DNA of 64,000 bases from Tenrec ecaudatus. Its lineage: Eukaryota; Chordata; Mammalia; Afrosoricida; Tenrecidae. Below, in pieces: positions 43,340 to 54,938 of the stretch; within the stretch, counting starts at the first letter, position 1; the number at the start of each line of letters is the position of its first letter. Position numbers and translations under genes: made by a program. The stretch spans positions 112,265,677 through 112,329,676 of the forward strand of contig NC_134542.1 of the NCBI RefSeq assembly GCF_050624435.1. The letters run 5' to 3'. The notes below the pieces were generated by a model. That model worked only from the letters and a program-made list of their open reading frames with translations, was not told the origin of the DNA and did no database searches.

Positions 43340-44370
43340 TGATCACTGTGCTCATACAGAACTTGAACATAGGCTGAACCAAGACAAGACTGCTTGAAGA
43401 GAGCAAAGAAACATTGCTTGTTTAAGAGAAAAGGCGTAGCATCCTTTTATCCTAGTTTTTCCACGTCTATGCTGAGAACACATGCTGGACTATGAAAACT
43501 ATCTTGGCATCAGGTTTGGACGAAGACTCTTCGTCAGGCTGTAATCACGCGGATGACACCTCCTTGCCTGCTGAAAGCACTGGAGCACTTGCTGATGACA
43601 AGCAAAACTGATGACCTCATCCGGATGCCTGTTCAAGGTAAATAAAGCCCAAGTCCTCACCACCGAGCCAAGCAGAACATCGTGGTAAACAGAAAACAGA
43701 TTAAAAGTGTCCAGGGATTTATTTTACTTGGATCCACAATTGACGTTCATGGAAGAAGCAGTCAAGAAACCAAATGAGTTGGGTCGTGCCTGGAGAAGGA
43801 TAGATGTGTTTCAAGGACGGCGTTAGGGAAGAGTGTGAAGAGGGCCGTGGACTGCCGGCAGGGCAAACACGTGTGTCGTTGAGGAAGTCTGGAGAAACGG
43901 AAGGCTCCACTCGGGGAAGGAAGGCGGAGCTTCATCTCACACGCTTGCAGCAAGCTTTCTGAAGAGACCCAAAACCCCAAACCAAACTCCCTGCCGTCGA
44001 GTCGAAGCTGACTCACAGTGGCCGTATAGGACAGGGTTGAACCGCCCCTGTGTTTCTGAGACTAACTATTTACAGGAGTAGAAAGCCCCATCCTTCTCCC
44101 TCGGAGAGACTGGAGGTTTTAAACGACGGACCTTGTTGTTAGCAGCCGGACCCTGACCACTACAGCACCAGGGTTCCCGGGAGAGACCAGTCCCTGGGAA
44201 GGGACGTCATGCTTGGTAAAGGCGAGGGGCAGTCAAATCCTCCCGCAGATGGGCTGCCACGGGGACTGAAAGACTCAACTCAACCATAGCAATCTTAACG
44301 GTGTCTCCTTTTGCATGCAGTGACTCTAGGAGTCAGACCAATTGGATGGCACCTAACAACAACCTGGGAA
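43340..44370 (+). pseudogene. RTE/BovB LINE reverse transcriptase 3' region
   Basis: The segment gtttggacgaagactcttcg, the agggatttattttacttgga 'ILLGS' block with ccacaattgacgttcatgga, the block gggagagaccagtccctggg (RRDQSLEKD-type C-terminus) and the terminus gtcagaccaattggatggca then cctaacaacaac are in RTE order. The terminus is the same as the SINE tail. Frames are broken throughout, and a SINE lies at 43973-44187. Confidence 0.8.
43973..44187 (-). mobile_element. AfroSINE-like SINE in RTE, reverse
   Basis: Reverse SINE: ccgtcgagtcgaagctgact, ggttgaaccgcccctgtgtt, accactacagcaccagggtt. A short gagacc motif flanks both ends. Confidence 0.85.
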
Positions 44371-44819
44371 AGATTGCAGTACATAAACAAGAATTTTACT
44401 GGAGCTTAAATTGGAAAGGAGTTGGTCTGTGGAAGGCTGAGGTCAACAATGGGAGCCCTAAATCTATTTTGAGTTTGACTTTATATCAAATTCCACATCA
44501 GCACTGATCAGCGATATGGCAATTTTTCACTCAGGCAGAGGGTGTGAGAAAAAACAAAACAAAAAGATTACAACTCCTGGACCAACCCAAGGAGAAGCAG
44601 CCCTGCTCTCAGGGAACTTGCTTGGATATGTCCTTAAGGAAATGATGTATTGATCATATCTGTATGTCATCTGAAAATTGGTGTACAGCCATGGGTCACG
44701 CCGCAACCACCTCTTAACCAGGTGGTTAAAGCCCCAGGGCTAATCCTGAAACCCTTCTGATCTGCAATTGTGAATTTAGCCCAAACTTGGTCCTTTCTCT
44801 GCTTCTGCAGACTTGCTTA
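44371..44819. other. Unassigned
   Basis: No gene or repeat recognised. Confidence 0.35.
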
Positions 44820-44965
44820 TTAGTTGGACTGCTAACTGCAAGGTCAGCAATTCAAAACCACTAGCTAGCTCCAGAGGAGAAAGATGAGGCTTTCCACTCC
44901 CACAAACACTTAGTCTTGGAAACTGATAGGTGCAGTTCCACCCGGTCCTCTAGGGTCCCCATGAA
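44820..44965 (+). mobile_element. SINE, 5'-truncated
   Basis: Run gttggactgctaactgcaag then gaggctttccactcccacaa and a tail at ccatgaatcacaatggatgt. Confidence 0.75.
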
Positions 44966-45089
44966 TCACAATGGATGTGACGGCAGTGTGTTTGTTTTTG
45001 TCTTTTTGAGCAGCCTTGCTTGAGACAGTGATGACTTGACCTGCCAGCGGGGATGATTTTATGATGATTTCTTACGTTTATAATTAGCC

Positions 45090-45292
45090 CAGAGGAACTC
45101 CGGTGGTGTAGTTGGGTAGGATTTTGGCTGGTAACTACAAGATCAAAGCTCAAACCCACCAGCGACTCTACCTGAGAAGATGAAGCTTTCTGCTTCTATC
45201 AAGAATACAGTCTCAGAAACCCACAGGAAAAGTTTTACTCTGTCCTACTGGGTCGATATGACTTGGAATTAATTCAATTGCGGTGGATTTGG
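45090..45292 (+). mobile_element. AfroSINE-like SINE
   Basis: aggaactccggtggtgtagt, tggctggtaactacaagatc, cagtctcagaaacccacagg, ending aattaattcaattgcggtgg. Confidence 0.85.
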
Positions 45293-45295
45293 CTC

Positions 45296-45465
45296 AAACT
45301 CAAAAAACCGAACTCACTTCTGTTATGGTAATTCACTTCTGACTCCTAGGGACCCTATAGGATGATATACAACTGCCCCTTTGAATTTCCAAAACTATAA
45401 ATCTTTATGGCGGCAGAGAGTCTCATCTTTATTAAGAGGAGCACCTGGTAGGGTTGGCCTGTTGC
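45296..45465 (-). mobile_element. SINE, reverse
   Basis: Reverse SINE directly after the previous forward copy: gaccctataggatgatatac, ctataaatctttatggcggc. Confidence 0.75.
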
Positions 45466-45504
45466 CCCTTCTTAGCAGTGCAGTGAGGAGTTCACTCTAT
45501 AATT

Positions 45505-45712
45505 AGTTCAAACTCAAGAAATGAAACTCCAGTAGAGTCGACTCGGACTACTCATAGCCAGTCTGTAGAACAGGGTAGAGCTGCCCCTGTGGGTTTCTGA
45601 GACTGTAACCATTTACTCGAGTAGAATGCCTTCCTTGTCTTTGTCCCTCGGACCAGCTAGTGGTTTCAAACCGCTGGCCCTGCGGTTAACAGCCCAAAGC
45701 GTCACTACATTG
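45505..45712 (-). mobile_element. AfroSINE-like SINE, reverse
   Basis: Reverse SINE: gagtcgactcggactactca, agctgcccctgtgggtttct, gcggttaacagcccaaagcg. Confidence 0.85.
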
Positions 45713-46443
45713 GACTCCATCTTTCCTCTTGCTGCTGATCTTTCTCATCCAGTTGACTGTCTTTGCCTTGTTTTTGCCTGTTTTAAGGCTTAATAAAGAG
45801 GCCTCTAAAGAACATGTTTTAATTCGGGGTCCTTCCTGCCCCACTGATACATGAGTACAGTGAAAACTCAGTCTGAATTCTTTATAGTTTCCAGACACCA
45901 CCTATTAACAAGTTCTTGGGAACTCTGCAGACATATTCTAAACATATAGACCAGTAACAGTTGATAGTCTCATTGTTATAAAATGAATTATTAACGATGA
46001 TCCCCAGCAAACACACGCCAGCTTGTATCTGTGTGTAACATGAAACCTTGAGTACATGAGTCCACGGAGAAGCAAGCTGCCAATCTGCCCAGGACCAGCA
46101 GCCTCTGAGTTTTGCATAACTATGCTGCGCAGTAGTCATTAATTTTGCCATCTGTTAGCACTCAGTGACAGAAAGCAGTCATAGACGTGTAAGGTTAAAA
46201 AAAACCTTGGGAGATAAACTTTAGGTTAAGAAAATTCTATCAATTAACTTAATTCTTATGCAAATGAATGCCACTATTAAAATTTAACTTTCAAATCTGT
46301 TGAGAGCTGTTGTCTTATAGAATAGGAAGCAGGCTTGGGTGGAGATGACAGCAAAGAAGGAATAAATAAAGGATGGTTTCTACTGACTCTATCCCTTTAA
46401 ATATTGTGGCTCTGGAGGAACAATTTGCTAGAATTTATTAGAA
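45713..46443. other. Unassigned
   Basis: No gene or repeat recognised in this 0.7-kb stretch. Confidence 0.35.
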
Positions 46444-46454
46444 TTTGCTCTGGA

Positions 46455-46939
46455 ACCCAGTTCTACCTTAAAAATTCAGCTAGACGGGAGCATGTACATT
46501 GGTACAGATAAGAGCTCTTGACACATGGAATCCAGGACAGATAAATCCTTCAGGAACCATAATGGGAGAAGCAATACCATGGGAGTAGGGGAAGATGTGG
46601 GGAGAAGGGGGAGAGAGAGGGAACCGATCACAATGATCAATGTATAACCACCCCCACCTCCGGGCCAGACAAAGAACAGAAATGTGGGTGAAGGGAGACA
46701 GCGGATGATGTAAGATATGAAAATAACAATTATTTATAATTTATCAAGGGTTCATGAGGGTGGGAGGGTAACAGAAGGAGGAAAAACAAGGAGCTGATAC
46801 CAAGGGCTCAAGTAGAAAGAAAATGCTTTTAAAATGATAATGGCAACATATGCACAAATATGATTAATACAATTGATATATGGCTTCTTACAAGAGCTGT
46901 AAGAACCCCCAATAAAATGATTTTTTTTAATTTTAAAGA
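46455..46939 (+). mobile_element. L1 3' tail (older variant)
   Basis: From acccagttctaccttaaaaa to aagaacccccaataaaatga. Flanks tttgctctgga (46444-46454) and ttttctctgga are a probable 11-bp duplication with one mismatch. Confidence 0.8.
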
Positions 46940-46951
46940 CTTTTCTCTGGA

Positions 46952-47282
46952 GTCCATATATTTATCTTTAATGTGTAATCAACCTGTTGGTTTTGCCCAT
47001 TTTATGTCAAGCAGTTTTACTTTTAGCTGGTTGGGAGTTTTGCATAATACTTTGCTAGAGGAAAGGATGTACTTCCTCAAATTTTGATTGAAGACGTCAA
47101 AATTTGATAAATCCATTCGACAGATAATCCTTAACATTTACTTTAACTCAAAAATTCTGTCACACAGTAAGTTCACACCGGAGTGCATCCACACACTTGC
47201 ATCGATAGATTCTTGGCATAGAGGGTTATGTGTTGAAGGTCAGCGGTGCAATCCCAGCAGCTCTCTGACCCCATAATGATGT
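46952..47282. other. Unassigned
   Basis: No gene or repeat recognised. Confidence 0.35.
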
Positions 47283-47475
47283 ATAGCCTCAGAAGCCCAT
47301 AGGGACAAGTCTCTCTGTCCTATAGTGTAGCAATGAGCCAGAGGTAATTCTGATGCACAGCGACGCTAACCACAAAAGAAGAAACACTGCCATGTCCTGC
47401 ACAGCCTCACACTTGTCATGGTTGAGCCTGTTGTCAAAGGAGTAGGGCAATACCTCTCGTTGAAGGTGTTCCTTT
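47283..47475 (-). mobile_element. RTE 3' end fragment, reverse
   Basis: The run gaagaaacactgccatgtcc, tgcacagcctcacacttgtc and atggttgagcctgttgtc is the reverse of the RTE C-terminal/3' region. Part of the left side is SINE-like. Confidence 0.5.
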
Positions 47476-47507
47476 TTCATAGACCTTCTATTTTTCCAAA
47501 CGCATGT

Positions 47508-47562
47508 TGTGTTACACAGGGTTCTCTAGAGAAACCAAACCAGGACACTTATGATGTCATAC

Positions 47563-47625
<63 letters not shown>

Positions 47626-48080
47626 TAGATATAGCACAAAGGAATATAACAGCTAATTAACCCACACAGCAGTACAGAAAAGGCTCAGTTCAACTCACTT
47701 CTGTGGAAAAATTAATGTGCTAGAAGTCCTTCAACTCATGAGGGCCGCTGGAAGACAGCTTCATCTTCCGTAGGGCAATGCAGGCCCACAGGCAACAAAC
47801 AGCAGGGCAGGTCACCAACAGTCAGCCAGATGACAAGATCTGACAGTCCCAAGCTCAAGTGATGTATACACCAACAGCATGGCAAAGCAGGTCTCGAAGG
47901 AACCTCAAGCTCTAGGGACACAATCCACAGGCTAACTGTCCCACAGATAGTGTCACTCATATTTTGAGGCAGAGAACTAGCAGCCACACACTGGTCTGAA
48001 CACCAGACTGTAAGAGAAATAGAGGTAGGGCTCGCCGAGCCATTGAGCTCTTTGCCCTCCACACAATAAAAGGTCCCTGT
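47508..48080 (-). mobile_element. ERVL-like LTR, reverse, with GATA array
   Basis: Starts tgtgttacacagggttctct then agagaaaccaaaccagg, as in the mammalian LTR ends of this class, with a GATA array where related LTRs have tatagatata-type text. The right boundary near 48080 is uncertain. Confidence 0.6.
47562..47634. repeat. (GATA)n microsatellite in LTR
   Basis: About 17 GATA units near the LTR end. Confidence 0.95.
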
Positions 48081-48089
48081 TAGACTAGC

Positions 48090-49110
48090 TGAAAAATATA
48101 GAACAAAATTAAAATTCATAATAAAGGCCAGATTTAATGGTCTGGTAGAGAATAGACAAAGCCCTGAGAATGTTACCCTAAGACAATTTTCAAACATGGA
48201 ATTGTTAGTGATCACCTTTCAGCCAAATAGTCTAAACAGTAGCCCCCATGGGGAATATGCTCCTTAGAATAATACAGTATATGAAACCATGAGGTCAGTA
48301 TTTTCCACACACCAAAGACAAGAAGGCAGGGAGATGCAGGGGAACCAGACTAATGGAAAGGGAGAGCCCAGGTAGAAATAGAAAGAACACTGACATGTTT
48401 CAGGATTTGCAACCAACATGATGAAACAATTTGCATAGAAATTATGGAATGGAAAAAACTGCTATATAAACTTTCAGCTAATGCTCAATAACAAAATGCT
48501 AATTTTTAATACTAAAGGAGAAGAGTAAAGAAAATCAAAGATATTAGTCTAAAGGACCAGTGGGCTTCCCAAACCTCAGCCTTTATAATCCTGAGTCCAC
48601 AGGAACTAGACTACTCTGAAAGGGATCAGATTAGAGGGTCCTAGATACAGAGGGACCAGTGGGAGGTGGGGTGGGGATGTGACACAAAACTCACAATCAC
48701 AAAAAGGCCAGGCTTACTGTGATGATGGAGACTGATCAAGCTCCACCTTGAGACTATGGTCCTTAGGCTGCTTTCAGTCCTGAAATTGGACTCACCCCCC
48801 GGCCCAACTATCAGCCACATAGTAGTCAGAGCTGTGAGGTGAACAGTGACACCAGCGAGGCACACACACCTAGAGCAGCAAGTCATTCGAGAGCAACAGG
48901 GGCAGCATTTGCCCAGAGGTAAGCTCAGAAGTCAGGAAGGGATGGGAAAGAAGAATGAGTGGGACCAGTCAACACAAGAATGAAATGAGAAGATTGTTGT
49001 TACATTGTGGGAATTACAATCAATGTCACAAAATAAAATGTGCATGGGTTGGTGAATGGAAATTCAATATGCTCTTTAAACTTTCACTGACTTCACAATA
49101 TATCTTTTGG
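48090..49110 (+). mobile_element. Two short-tailed L1 3' ends
   Basis: A first end lies near 48400-48500 (aggatttgcaaccaacatga then gaaattatggaatggaaaaa). A second lies near 48990-49105 (acattgtgggaattacaatc, aaactttcactgacttcaca). Both belong to the L1 type seen at 14325 and 36200. Confidence 0.6.
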
Positions 49111-49129
49111 ATGAATATTTTATTGTGAA

Positions 49130-50190
49130 GGAGGTGAGAAGATGTATATTTCAGACCATCAATTCTGCATTCAAGAGTTCGGACCACTCATCAAGCCCCC
49201 TCTGTCCCTCTCTCCTGATTTCTCTTAGGGATCTCCATTCTCCCTGGCACCTAAGCCAATACCTGGCAACCTTCTAGTCTGTTGCTTCATCTTTCCACCT
49301 TTGCCCTCATCCCTTGGGAACCTCCAAAGTCTGTTCCTTTTGGTACATATGTTAGGTTGGGTTCTCTGGAGAAGCAAAAACAGTGACTCTTGTATGTATG
49401 TAGAAAAATATTTATATCAAGTAACAGCTTACATAGTTTTAAAGGAGACAAATCCAGTTCAGAGTCATAAGTCAAATATAAGCTGGAGGCTTTGCTTGCT
49501 CCATGTAGCTGCAGAAGCTGACAAAATGGAAGCAGGATGGCCCCCAGCTGGTGGATGTAGAGATATGTGAACCTGAGGTCTGCTAAATGAATCTGAGGGC
49601 AGTGACAGACTGTTTATGGCTCCTCGGACTGGCAGGTAACAAAACGGGAGATCAGCAAACCAGACACAGGATTCAGATGCACAAGGCGGCCAAGGGGCAA
49701 GAGTGTTCAGCTCGGATCAGGATCGACGCAGTATCAGGTTGCGCTCCACTAGGACAGGTTGGGCTCCCCCCACTCCCAGGAGTGTCGAGTGAACATAATC
49801 TCTCGCAATCAGTGTGCAAATCTTTATCTGGGTTTTTATCCTTCCAGCTGTGGTCTCATGTTGTGTTTGACTAACTTTACTCAGCCTAATGTTCCCAAGG
49901 TCCGTCCATGTTATGACTTGTTTCGCGATTTCATCATTACTTGTTAGCGATGCATAGTATTTCATTGTGTGTCTATATCAAAGTTTCTTTTCCCCATTCA
50001 TGAATTAATTTTAACAGTGCAGTTGTTATATGTACTTCATGTACACTGCAAGTTTAATCGTTTAAATGCATTGAAACGTGCTGCGCAATCATCTCGATTA
50101 ACTTCTGATCATTTTCTTCCATCTTGTATGCATTGTCATCAGCTCCCCATGACCCCTGTGGTAGTGAGGTGGTTTTACGTCAACATAGAC
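49130..50190 (-). mobile_element. L1 3' region, reverse, split by LTR
   Basis: Left part (tctccattctccctggcacc) and right part from about 49800 (gtgtgcaaatctttatctgg, aatgttcccaaggtccgtcc, catagtatttcattgtgtgt) are the reverse of a mammalian L1 3' UTR and ORF2 end. An LTR-like insert lies between. Confidence 0.65.
49349..49795 (-). mobile_element. LTR-like insert in L1
   Basis: Starts tgttaggttgggttctctgg then agaagcaaaaacagtgactc, the mammalian ERVL LTR end. The right boundary is not precise. Confidence 0.5.
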
Positions 50191-50195
50191 CCTTC

Positions 50196-50616
50196 TGACT
50201 AAGCGGTGCAATCAAACCTGTCAGTCAAGTGTTAGTTTGATGGCACCTCCTTGGGGATGTGGCCTTTTGTATCGGAGTGAGGTCTCAGGGAACTGCCTCT
50301 CTCTCTGCCTCTCTATCTCCCTGCTCGCTGGGACTCTGCTGTAGACCTTGAGCACTATGGGCACCTTGCTATGATTCCCCGACTTTGTATCCACTCAACT
50401 CTGCATCTACTGACATGTGATCTTTTTGTATGCTGCCTCACCTTCCTATGTTATTTCCTGCAGCTATGTGAGTCTGAAGACAAACTTAGGAGATAGCATC
50501 AGATTTATACACATTGAATTGGACTGGGATGAGACACGTTCTTGATATAAAGTTCTTTCTTATACATAGATGAGTGTCACTGGATTTATTTCTCTAGAAA
50601 ACCCAGCCTAACACAC
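50196..50616 (+). mobile_element. ERVL-like solo LTR, forward
   Basis: The 3' end is clear: gttcttgatataaagttctt, tcactggatttatttctcta, then aacccagcctaacaca. The 5' part has tgtcagtcaagtgttagttt and a TC-rich core. Confidence 0.7.
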
Positions 50617-50879
50617 TCCCTAATTCCCACTGTCATATCCCTAAGCTCCTATTAATCTACTTCTGTCTCTATTCTGCATTTCATGTACTAAAAACAAGAA
50701 CAACAAAAAACCCCTATCAATGACAACAAAACAGAGATAAAGTTCAATCCAACAGAAAAGTCAAGAGGGAAAATGATGAGATATGAATTTTTAAGCTAAT
50801 TATATCACAGCAATCCATTATCCAAGTTGCACTCTGAGCACAAAACTATATACCTATCAGGTCCATGGTCTGAGGGAGT

Positions 50880-51300
50880 GCCCAGGAGACAGTCTACATG
50901 GGGACTTTGGCTTCCACTGTCATCCATAGCCTTCTGCTCAGAATTTATGCTCTAATATGATTCCCGTCTCCAGTCTTGGATTTTATTATTTATAATCTTT
51001 GGAATACACCGGTTGATGTGTTTCTTCCGTGTGGACTTAGCTCACACCTCCCTTAGATGGCTGCTTGCTTTAAAGCAAACTATTAAGATCCCAGGCAATA
51101 TTCTTTCTGGTAGGCAGATACCAGGTACTTTCTTCACCACACTTTGTTGTAGAACCTACATCTTCAGTGATTCCTTCATGAGGGCAAGTATGGAGAAGGG
51201 CCAAATCATAAGCATGACTTGTTCTTAGATTAGGGCTCACAAGTATGCAGGAGATCAAAATTCATTCGTGTATCTAAGGTATGTCTATTCCTGGTCCATT
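50880..51300 (-). mobile_element. Older L1 3' tail, reverse
   Basis: Closely parallel to 19590-19960: ggactttggcttccactgtc, tgtttcttccgtgtggactt, cttcaccacactttgttgta. Confidence 0.7.
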
Positions 51301-51332
51301 TTAGAGGCAGCATAAGAAATTATATAGGTACC

Positions 51333-51862
51333 TGTGTCAGTCTGAGTAGACTAGAGAAACAAATCCATGAACACATGTATGTAAGAAAGAGATTTATATA
51401 GAAGAGCAATTGAACTTTGAGAAAACATCTCAGCCCAGTCCAGATCGAGTCCATAAGTCTGATATTAGCCCATATGTCCAATACCAATCGTTAAAATCCT
51501 CTTCAGACTCACGAAACACATGCAATGACACCGAATGTAGAAGCTCCCAGGCCAGTGGGCAGAAAGTCTTTGCATCCAGTGGCAATGGAAACATCTCAGT
51601 GCTGGCAGGGGTCTCTTCATGGCTTCGCCAGCACCCAGGGATGCATCAGAGTGGGTCCATGTTTCTTGTCAGCTGCTATGTCTCCCAGGTGTGGCAGAGA
51701 GAAGTGTCTCCTGCCTTCAAGGAGGAAGTACCAGATTTCCCAGAATTCTCAGGAGAAGGCCACACCCACACAGAGACCTCATTGGCTATGATCTGATTGA
51801 CAGACTAGACTCCACCCTACATTCTTAATTCTCAAATTGACAAACATTGTATATCTACTGCA
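51333..51862 (-). mobile_element. ERVL-like solo LTR, reverse
   Basis: Left edge tgtgtcagtctgagtagact, right edge cattgtatatctactgca. Flanks gtacc (51328-51332) and atacc (51863-51867) agree at 4 of 5 bases. Same subfamily as 25321-25811. Frames of 60-130 codons inside are not genes. Confidence 0.8.
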
Positions 51863-52164
51863 ATACCTGCAGGGGACGCTTTGTATTTCTAATAATAGTA
51901 GCATTAATCTAGCCAATGATAAAGAATTTTAAATACTAGTAAGAGAAATAAAAGCATACATATACAAGAAAACTTCTTAGACTCAAATATTGTAGCACTC
52001 ACTCACATGGATTGAAAAGTGACTGAACGTGGCTTGATAAAACAAAAGTTAGATGAAAGGCAAAAAAATTATAACACTCCTTCACCGAGACAAAACTGTG
52101 CCTACAGGATGAAGACATGGCCAAACAAAACAAAAAGCAGGGGAAAGAGCTAGTATACGTTTGT

Positions 52165-52270
52165 CTTAGGTTACCCATAGTGAGACCAAAGTTTCTTTAT
52201 CCAATCCTGATGAGTATTTGGGCTGCTTCCAAACTTTTGCTATCACAATAGCAAAATTCTAACAGTGTTG
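52165..52270 (-). mobile_element. L1 3' fragment, reverse
   Basis: The run aaagtttctttatccaatcc then ttgggctgcttccaaacttt is the reverse of the L1 3' end. Confidence 0.55.
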
Positions 52271-52476
52271 TCTAAAAAGGTTTTTAATTTTAAGTGATAA
52301 CATTTTTAATAGAATAATTAAAAATACATTTAGGCAAATAAGCAAAACGCCACGGTTCAATAATTTCTAGGTTTGGGAGCTTTGTATCTAACATTTCAGA
52401 CACGTGTACTTAAAAATTATCTCCTGTCATCTAGGAGCTAATCATCTTACAGAAACACTCGTCTAAAGCTTTATAG

Positions 52477-52700
52477 CAGTGGTTCTCAACCTGTGGGTCG
52501 CGACCCCTTTGGGGATCAAATGACCCTTTCACAGGGGTCTCCTAAGACCACATTTCCGATGGTCTTCAGATCCGAGACACCACTCCTTTAGCCGTCTCCA
52601 GGCGGGTCCTCCCACATGCAGAGATGCCCACACGCGGGCTCACCACAACTTGAGGAACTGTATGAAAGGGTTGCGGCATTAGGAAAGCTGAGAACCACTG
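52477..52700. mobile_element. SPIN-like hAT MITE (copy 2)
   Basis: Ends cagtggttctcaacctgtgg and gctgagaaccactg; interior gtcctaagaccacatttccg and caccacaacttgaggaactg. Flanks ctttatag and ctttgtag match at 7 of 8 bases. The interior differs in length and content from copy 1, so two SPIN-like MITE subtypes are present. Confidence 0.85.
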
Positions 52701-53144
52701 CTTTGTAGTAATGTTCTCACACGGGTACAATTGCATTAATTACCTTTCCTTATTTCCCCAAGGAACAGCAGTAGTTCTCTTTTCTGTTCAGATGTGTACA
52801 ATGGCCGGCAGGATTTACCAGGCTTGTGAGTGGCCCAGGAAGACTTATCTCTTCCAATAGAAATCAAATGAAAATCAAAATGTGGGAAATGTTTTTGCTT
52901 TTCCCACCACCGACTTCACAAACAAGCCATGGAGGAAGCACCTCTTTTCTGATAGCTCCCCTTTCGCTTCATTTAAAGATAACAAATGAGAGAGACACTA
53001 TCCTAATAGGAATCAGAGCATTGAAGGATTCGTTATTTCCCGGGAGCCACTGTCCCACTCTGTCCGGGGACTTGCTTGCCTCGCTGACAATGCTGCCTCA
53101 GGCGGAAGCAGCAGTCTTTCCTGGGGCTTTTCTGCTTCTCCAGG
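52701..53144. other. Unassigned
   Basis: A 137-codon frame at 52826-53239 runs into a SINE and has no recognisable domain. No gene is supported. Confidence 0.35.
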
Positions 53145-53340
53145 GCCTGTTCTTGTCAGCTTCTGTGGAGTTGATTCCAATGCATGGCAACCCCCTGTGT
53201 GCGGAATACGACTGTCCCTTAGGGCTTTCAAGGCTGTGATCTTGTAGAAACATGTTCTAAGATTACTAGATCTCTCTCCCAAAGTGACTCTGGGTGAGTT
53301 GGAATGACCCACCTGTCAGCTCGTAGTTGGGTACCCAGAG
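53145..53340 (-). mobile_element. SINE, reverse
   Basis: Reverse SINE: gttgattccaatgcatggca, then gagttggaatgacccacctg. Confidence 0.65.
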
Positions 53341-53419
53341 ACTCCTCTCCAGGCTCTATGATTTAGTCAAACTTAAGCTTCTTCAAAGGAATGGGCACTG
53401 GCTTCTATTGAAGAACACT

Positions 53420-53495
53420 TTGTTCTGGTCCTAACTCAATCATGTGACTTCCCAGACTCTCTGAACCTCATCTTACAAATGGTAAGTGGTGAGTT
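53420..53495 (+). mobile_element. MIR fragment
   Basis: The run catgtgacttcccagactct then ctgaacctcatcttacaaat fits the MIR core. Confidence 0.5.
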
Positions 53496-53834
53496 AAGTC
53501 ATGAGTAGAGTTGGTTGTATTTCATCTGTGGACCAGCTTAAAATGATTCAATGTCCGTGCTGAACTGTTGCAATCCAGTTTTACAAGTCAGTAAGTACAG
53601 TGGGTGGTTTTGTACAGTGTGTACAAATTACTCACTTCTTCTGTCATTCAGGAAACTTGCAGCAGGGCTGGGCGTTTTCAGAGTGTTTTTAGAGAAGCGT
53701 GAACTTCCCTGTGTCTCACCGTCACAAAGATCCCTGCTAGAACAAGGAGAAATGTGAGTGTGGTGTAGCCAGAGATGTACAAGAGCTGGCACGTGCTCTG
53801 GATTTTAAAATCCTCCGTGTTTGGATTATCCGCG

Positions 53835-53945
53835 CTCTCCACACAAACCCATCGCCAGCGAATCGATTCTGACCAATAATGACCCCATAAGACAGTCATC
53901 CCAAAGACGGAAGTCCTTTGGATTTCTGAGACTGCAAATGATCAC
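53835..53945 (-). mobile_element. SINE 3' half, reverse
   Basis: Run atcgccagcgaatcgattct then tggatttctgagactgcaaa. Confidence 0.65.
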
Positions 53946-53954
53946 AAAAGCAAA

Positions 53955-54150
53955 CCAAAAATTCACTGCATTGCGTTCTGACTCCCAGTGACCCTATATG
54001 ACAGAGAAGAACTGTCCTTTTGGATTTCTGAGGCTGTAAATTCTTTTAGGAACAGAAAACCTAATCTTTCTCCAGCGAAGAGGCTGGTGGATTTGAACTT
54101 CTGACCTTGTGGTTAATAGACTTATCCCACGGAGCCAACAGGGCCACCTC
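53955..54150 (-). mobile_element. AfroSINE-like SINE, reverse
   Basis: Run gactcccagtgaccctatat, ggatttctgaggctgtaaat, gaggctggtggatttgaact, ccaacagggcc. Confidence 0.8.
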
Positions 54151-54923
54151 AGCCCTGGGTAAGGAAGTCAATATATAAGTGCTTAAAACGTATGATCCTC
54201 TTATACAAACAGCTAGGCTGTGAGCCTGGCAGAACCAAGAGAGGCAATTCCTTCGAATACCCTGAATGGAAGGTTTTCCAGCTCTGTCGTGAGGATTGAT
54301 GGGAGTTAATACATGAGGAGACTCATCATTCAGTTCTAAAGTTGTGAACCTGTCATGTTGGGGCTCCATGCAGTTTCTGGGATTGCAAACCCTAAAATCT
54401 CATCTTTGTGTCATGCAAAAGTGGGTAAAACGCTTGAATTATCCTGTCTTGACTATAGCAAAGTAGCTCAAATGTAACTATGCCAGACTGCTGTGACCAG
54501 TAAGCTGAATCGCAGGGTGAATTCCATAAGTTAGCATGGCGTGTCCCCTAAGGGTCAAGTAAAAATCTCATCCTAAAACACGATTGCCCTGTGTTTAAAA
54601 CGTGTGACTTATTCTTGAGAGATTTGATTGAGTTTTTTGGTGTCATTTTACAAAGGAAACTAGGTTCTCACCTCACAGTTTCTCAGAATTTGTCACTCAG
54701 AATGCTCAGCTACATACTCTACATTAAATCAACATTCTCATTGTTTCTGTCATGTGGTTTCCATTCTTGCTTCTGTGCTGCTTCTGTCCGTGTGTCTGTT
54801 CTTTGCTTTAGTGTAAATGTGGACCCTGCTAATCCCAAATAGATGATTGGTTCTGTTTGTTTATTTTATAAAAGGAGCTCTGGGTGATAGTGTTTATTTT
54901 GCGAGCCAGTCAGTTCCTTCACT
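54151..54923. other. Unassigned
   Basis: No gene or repeat recognised. Confidence 0.35.
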
Positions 54924-54938
54924 GAAAGATGATATCCA

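Noticed and set aside
51410..51796. 128-codon frame at 51410-51796 and overlapping 88-codon frame
   Set aside because: Both lie fully within an ERVL-like solo LTR and run on the strand opposite to the LTR.
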